Shown piece by piece: positions 60,658 to 64,000 of a DNA stretch of 64,000 nucleotides (its first letter is position 1; each line of letters opens with the position of its first letter). Made by a program: the position numbers and the translations under genes. The notes beneath the pieces were generated by a model, which ran no database searches, had not been told where the DNA came from, and saw only the letters and a list, made by a program, of their open reading frames with translations. This DNA is from Roseiarcus sp963816065 (lineage in GTDB: Bacteria > Pseudomonadota > Alphaproteobacteria > Rhizobiales > Beijerinckiaceae), in NCBI GenBank assembly GCA_963816065.1, contig CAWFJG010000029.1, forward strand, positions 248,001-312,000, in the 5' to 3' direction.

Positions 60658-61625
60658 TCAGAGTTTCGCGCGGTTTGCGGCTGCGAAAGCGGCGATGTCG
60701 GCGGGCTGACCGACACTGATCGCGGTTGCGCCCTCGGCAATGCGCTTGATGAGGCCGGCCAGCACTTTGCCGGTCCCGATCTCGACGAAATGCGTCACGC
60801 CGTGCGCGCTCATGTATGCGACGCTCTCGCGCCAGCGCACGGTTCCCGTCACTTGCTCGACGAGCCCGGCCCGGATCTCACCCGTGTCCTCGACCGCTAA
60901 AGCCCGCACGTTGGCGACAAGCGGCGGCTTTGGGCGCCGAATTCGGCGGCATTCAACGCCACCGCCATCGCCTCGGCTGCGGGCTGCATCAGCGCGCAGT
61001 GGAAGGGGGCGGATACCGGGAGGAGCACGGCGCGTTTCGCGCCAGCGAGCTTGGCGAGTTCCATCGCACGCTCCACCGCGGCCCTGGTTCCGGAAACGAC
61101 GACCTGGCCGCCGCCATTGTCGTTGGCGGCTTGGCAGATCGCGCCGGACAAGTAGTGGTCGCTGGCAGCCTGGGTCGCGATGGCCGCCACAGTGGCGAAA
61201 TCGAGCCCGAGCAGCGCCGCCATCGCGCCTTCGCCGACCGGGACCGCTTTCTGCATCGCCTCGCCGCGCAGGCGCAGCAGGCGCGCGGCGTCCTCGAGCG
61301 TCAGCGATCCGGCAGCGCAGAGCGCCGAATATTCGCCCAGCGAGTGACCGGACACGAAGGCTGCGTCCCGCGCCGGACAGAAACCCGCCTCGATCTCGAG
61401 CGCTCGAAGAGTCGCGATGCTTGCGGCCATCAGCGCGGGCTGCGCGTTCGCGGTCAGGGTCAGTTCGGCCTCCGGTCCCTCGAACATGAGCTTCGACAGG
61501 TTCTGAGACAGCGCCGCGTCGACTTGGTCGAACACTTCGCGCGCCGCGGGGAATGCTTCGGCGAGAGCCTTGCCCATTCCGACCGCCTGCGAACCTTGAC
61601 CTGGAAACACCAAGGCCGTTGACAT
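60658..61625 (-). CDS. fabD: malonyl-CoA:ACP transacylase (one-base frameshift)
   Basis: About 323 residues after correction; it loads malonate onto ACP. Seen: MSTALVFPGQGSQAVGMGK, the nucleophile Ser in FVSGHSLGEYSALCAAG, the His in PVSAPFHCALMQPA and QVVVSGTRAAVE. At 60932-60934 a run of G (plus strand) is one short, so the frame runs out at SPTCGL. Restoring it gives GAPKPPLVANVRALAVEDTG and the normal end HFVEIGTGKVLAGLIKRI to 60658. FabD is normally essential and everything else is conserved, so the break is best read as a sequence error. ATG 61625 has GGGGGC upstream. Confidence 0.9.
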
Positions 61626-61806
61626 CAGAGCCCCCATTGTACCGCGGGCGCAAAGATACGGGTTCGTTCGCCGTGTCAAGAGAACGTCATGTCGCGGACC
61701 GGAGCGCCGCCGCCGTGTCGCCGCTCTCGCGCGGGGTACGAACGATGATAGGGAGAGCCTGGCGGAGATGGCGCTCTGGGCCTCTCGCTCAACGATGGAG
61801 ACTCCA

Positions 61807-62223
61807 ATGACTGCGGCGCCCGGCAAATCCTGCGGACCGTGCACGATGTGCTGCTCCGCGCTGGAGATTGCCGAGCTGAAGAAACCCGCCGGCCGCCTGT
61901 GCGGCGATTGCCGTCGCGGCGGCGGTTGCTCGATCTACGCCGATCGCCCGCAGGTCTGCCGCGACTACGAGTGCGACTGGCTGACCCGGCGTGATCTTCC
62001 CCGTCACCTCCGGCCCGATCTTGCCGGCGTGATCCTGATGGAGGACGCCGATAGCGAGGAGTATTGGGCCGTTTGCGAGCCGGCAAAGCCGATGGCGTGG
62101 CGACGGCCGGTCGTTTTCGCCTATCTGGTCGCCATGGCGAAGTCCGGCCGAACTGTTGTGGCGAAGGCCGGACTCCTGTCGTGGCGAGTTTTCGCGTCCG
62201 GTGAATGGGGCCCGTCCGTCTGA
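61807..62223 (+). CDS. YkgJ-type cysteine-cluster protein
   Basis: A 138-residue small cytoplasmic protein of the YkgJ/UPF0153 cysteine-cluster group. Metal-ligand motifs are CGPCTMCCSAL, CGDCRRGGGCSIYADRP and VCRDYECDW, enough for a zinc or Fe-S site. Function is unknown; the family is annotated as zinc/iron-chelating. The ATG at 61807 follows GGAGACTCCA; an earlier ATG at 61795 lacks a ribosome site. It is divergent from fabD, which starts 180 bases away, and is followed by glnB 176 bases later. Confidence 0.75.
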   Translation: MTAAPGKSCGPCTMCCSALEIAELKKPAGRLCGDCRRGGGCSIYADRPQVCRDYECDWLTRRDLPRHLRPDLAGVILMEDADSEEYWAVCEPAKPMAWRRPVVFAYLVAMAKSGRTVVAKAGLLSWRVFASGEWGPSV

Positions 62224-62399
62224 TTTTGCCTAGTCAGCGCCCAGACTGCACAAAAGTTAGGCGCCCAACGATGTCGCCTTCGGGGTTTTTGACGCTTGCA
62301 GGGCGGCCCATAGCGCCTGCGGACGTCCGATGTTATGACCCTGCCGCCGTCGCTCGAGTCGTCAAAGCCGCCGCGGATGGGCAAGGGAGTTTCGCCGCC

Positions 62400-62738
62400 A
62401 TGAAGAAGATCGAGGCGATCATCAAGCCGTTCAAGCTCGACGAGGTAAAGGAGGCGCTGCAGGAGGCGGGAATCCAAGGGATCACGGTTCTCGAGGCCAA
62501 GGGTTTTGGCCGGCAGAAGGGTCACACCGAGCTTTATCGGGGCGCCGAATATGTCGTGGACTTCTTGCCCAAGGTGAAGATCGAGGTCGTGGTGGCCGAC
62601 GAGAATCTTCAGGCGGCGATCGACGCGATTCGCAACGCGGCGCAGACCGGCCGCATCGGCGATGGCAAGATATTTGTATCGCAGATCGAGGAAGCCATTC
62701 GAATCCGCACGGGCGAGACCGGCGCGGACGCGATTTGA
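62400..62738 (+). CDS. glnB: nitrogen regulatory protein PII
   Basis: A 112-residue PII signal protein that senses 2-oxoglutarate, ATP/ADP and glutamine state and controls glutamine synthetase adenylylation and NtrB. The T-loop carries the uridylylation site Tyr51 in GHTELYRGAEYVVDF; PROSITE-like regions KGFGRQKGHTELYRG and GRIGDGKIFV are intact. The start MKKIEAIIKPFKLDEVKEAL is standard. glnA follows after 84 bases, the usual alphaproteobacterial glnBA order. No convincing sigma-54 promoter was found upstream. Confidence 0.97.
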   Translation: MKKIEAIIKPFKLDEVKEALQEAGIQGITVLEAKGFGRQKGHTELYRGAEYVVDFLPKVKIEVVVADENLQAAIDAIRNAAQTGRIGDGKIFVSQIEEAIRIRTGETGADAI

Positions 62739-62767
62739 CGGACATTCGATCTGTTTTTCTTGGGCTA

Positions 62768-62787
62768 CCCGCCGCGGGCGCGGCGGG
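62768..62787. repeat. GC hairpin in the glnB-glnA gap
   Basis: CCCGCCGC and GCGGCGGG pair over eight bases around GGGC. No T-run follows, so it may attenuate or stabilise the glnBA message rather than end it. Confidence 0.4.
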
Positions 62788-62822
62788 AGGGAAGAGCACA
62801 CTTCTATCGTAAGGAAAGGCTA

Positions 62823-64000
62823 ATGATGAAGACCGCCAAGGATGTCCTGAAGGCGATCAAGGACAACGACGTCAAATATGTCGATCTGCGTTTCACCGAC
62901 CCGCGCGGCAAATGGCAGCACGTGACCTTCGACCAGACGCTCGTCGACGAGGACGCGTTCGCCGACGGCCTGATGTTCGACGGCTCGTCGATCGCCGGCT
63001 GGAGGGCGATCAACGAATCGGACATGACGTTGATGCCCGATCCGACCTCGTATTGCATCGACCCGTTCTTCGCCGCCACGACCGCGGTGCTCAACTGCGA
63101 CATTCTCGACCCGGCCAGCGGCCAGCCTTACAACCGCGACCCGCGCGGCATCGCCAAGAAGGCGGAAGCCTATCTGAAGTCGACTGGCGTCGGCGACACG
63201 GCTTTCTTCGGCCCGGAAGCCGAATTCTTCGTCTTCGACGACGTCCGCTTCGCCGCGGATCCTTACAATACCGGTTTCCAGATCGACTCGACCGAGCTGC
63301 CGATCAACTCCGACACCTCCTACGAGGGCGGCAACCTCGGCCACCGCGTGCGCACCAAGGGCGGCTACTTCCCGGTCCCGCCGCAGGATTCGGCGCAGGA
63401 CATGCGCGGCGAGATGCTGGCCGCGATGGCCCAGATGGGCGCGGTCGTCGAGAAGCACCACCACGAAGTCGCCTCCGCCCAGCATGAACTCGGCCTCAAG
63501 TTCGGTCCGCTGACGCTGATGGGCGACCACATGCAGATCTACAAGTACTGCATCCACATGGTCGCCCAGAGCTACGGCAAGACCGCGACCTTCATGCCGA
63601 AGCCCATCTACGGCGACAACGGCTCGGGCATGCATGTTCACCAGTCGATCTGGAAGGGCGGCAAGCCGGTGATGGCGGGCAACCTCTACGCCGACCTCAG
63701 CCAGGAATGCCTGTACTACATCGGCGGCATCATCAAGCACGCCAAGGCGCTCAACGGCTTCACCAACCCTTCGACCAACAGCTACAAGCGGCTGGTCCCC
63801 GGCTTCGAGGCGCCGGTGCTGCTCGCCTATTCGGCGCGCAATCGCTCGGCCTCCTGCCGCATTCCGTGGACGGCGAACCCGAAGGCCAAGCGCGTCGAAG
63901 TCCGCTTCCCCGACCCGACCGCCAATCCGTATCTCGCCTTCGCGGCGATGTTGATGGCCGGCCTCGACGGCATCAAGAACAAGATTGATCCGGGCGCGGC
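62823..64000 (+). CDS. glnA: glutamine synthetase type I (cut by window end)
   Basis: The first 392 codons of a GSI enzyme that makes glutamine from glutamate and ammonia. Seen: LRFTDPRGKWQHVTFD, DGLMFDGSSIAGWRAINESD, the metal/substrate motifs FFGPEAEFFVFDD and NGSGMHVHQSIWKGGKP, NPSTNSYKRLVPGFEAPVLL and the ATP-site RNRSASCRIPW. The adenylylation Tyr (about residue 397) falls just past the window. AAGGAAAGGC precedes tandem ATGs at 62823 and 62826; either may start. The frame is open to the last base. Confidence 0.97.
   Translation, partial: MMKTAKDVLKAIKDNDVKYVDLRFTDPRGKWQHVTFDQTLVDEDAFADGLMFDGSSIAGWRAINESDMTLMPDPTSYCIDPFFAATTAVLNCDILDPASGQPYNRDPRGIAKKAEAYLKSTGVGDTAFFGPEAEFFVFDDVRFAADPYNTGFQIDSTELPINSDTSYEGGNLGHRVRTKGGYFPVPPQDSAQDMRGEMLAAMAQMGAVVEKHHHEVASAQHELGLKFGPLTLMGDHMQIYKYCIHMVAQSYGKTATFMPKPIYGDNGSGMHVHQSIWKGGKPVMAGNLYADLSQECLYYIGGIIKHAKALNGFTNPSTNSYKRLVPGFEAPVLLAYSARNRSASCRIPWTANPKAKRVEVRFPDPTANPYLAFAAMLMAGLDGIKNKIDPGA

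Noticed and set aside
62224..62399. A sigma-54 promoter or NtrC site before glnB
   Set aside because: No GG-N10-GC pair with a proper TGGCAC/TTGC context and no TGCACCA inverted repeat could be placed.
1..64000. CRISPR arrays, rRNA, riboswitches, replication origin
   Set aside because: No regularly spaced repeats with unique spacers, no rRNA signature, no recognisable riboswitch core and no DnaA-box cluster were seen.

Overview
The window looks like chromosome from an alphaproteobacterium of the order Hyphomicrobiales (Rhizobiales), possibly near the Methylocystaceae/Beijerinckiaceae. The basis is high GC, the order fabD-fabG-acpP-fabF-mltG, glnB directly before glnA, a CoQ10/RatA-like START protein, a LutABC operon, HdeA-like proteins, CDF/RcnR-type metal genes, and short palindromic repeats of the kind common in this order. 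The genus call is inference. No rRNA, tRNA or CRISPR array was found.

Layout: 0-2.3 kb, a decayed PEBP gene, then a nickel/cobalt sensor and efflux pair (dmeR-dmeF). 2.4-7 kb, housekeeping genes on the minus strand: two small L,D-transpeptidases, an intracellular PHB depolymerase, glutaredoxin GrxD and MoaA. 7.1-14 kb, an amino-sugar-type locus: a four-gene sugar ABC importer, a gutted murQ, and a divergent GntR regulator with a SIS-type aminosugar deaminase. 14-22.5 kb, an alcohol dehydrogenase fragment, a large adenylate cyclase-AAA-TPR protein, two HdeA-like periplasmic proteins, a Gfo/Idh oxidoreductase, a flippase-like membrane protein and a histidine kinase. 22.6-35.6 kb, a coherent catabolic island: MaoC hydratase, Gfo/Idh dehydrogenase, rhamnose-type mutarotase, enolase-superfamily dehydratase and a full ABC importer on one strand; an IclR regulator, lactonase, CaiB/BaiF CoA-transferase, SDR epimerase and a short MetE-like methyltransferase on the other.

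35.7-46.7 kb holds a large L,D-transpeptidase, lutABC (lactate oxidation), pncB, a VapBC module, a START-domain protein, a YqjI-like PadR regulator with its palindromic operator, proA and mogA. 46.7-51.4 kb is an AT-richer insert: an exosortase with its small accessory protein, a polyprenyl-phosphate sugar transferase, an unknown membrane protein and an IS4-type transposase remnant. 51.4-55.9 kb is an RND efflux pair. 55.9-64 kb is core metabolism: mltG, fabF, acpP, fabG, fabD, a YkgJ-type cysteine-cluster protein, glnB and the start of glnA.

One thing affects the whole reading. At least eight otherwise intact genes, including fabD whose product is normally essential, carry a single-base shift, in nearly every case within a short homopolymer. 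The simplest explanation is residual indel error in the assembly, so these genes are annotated across the break. The PEBP gene, murQ, the alcohol dehydrogenase fragment and the transposase remnant carry other kinds of damage and look genuinely decayed.
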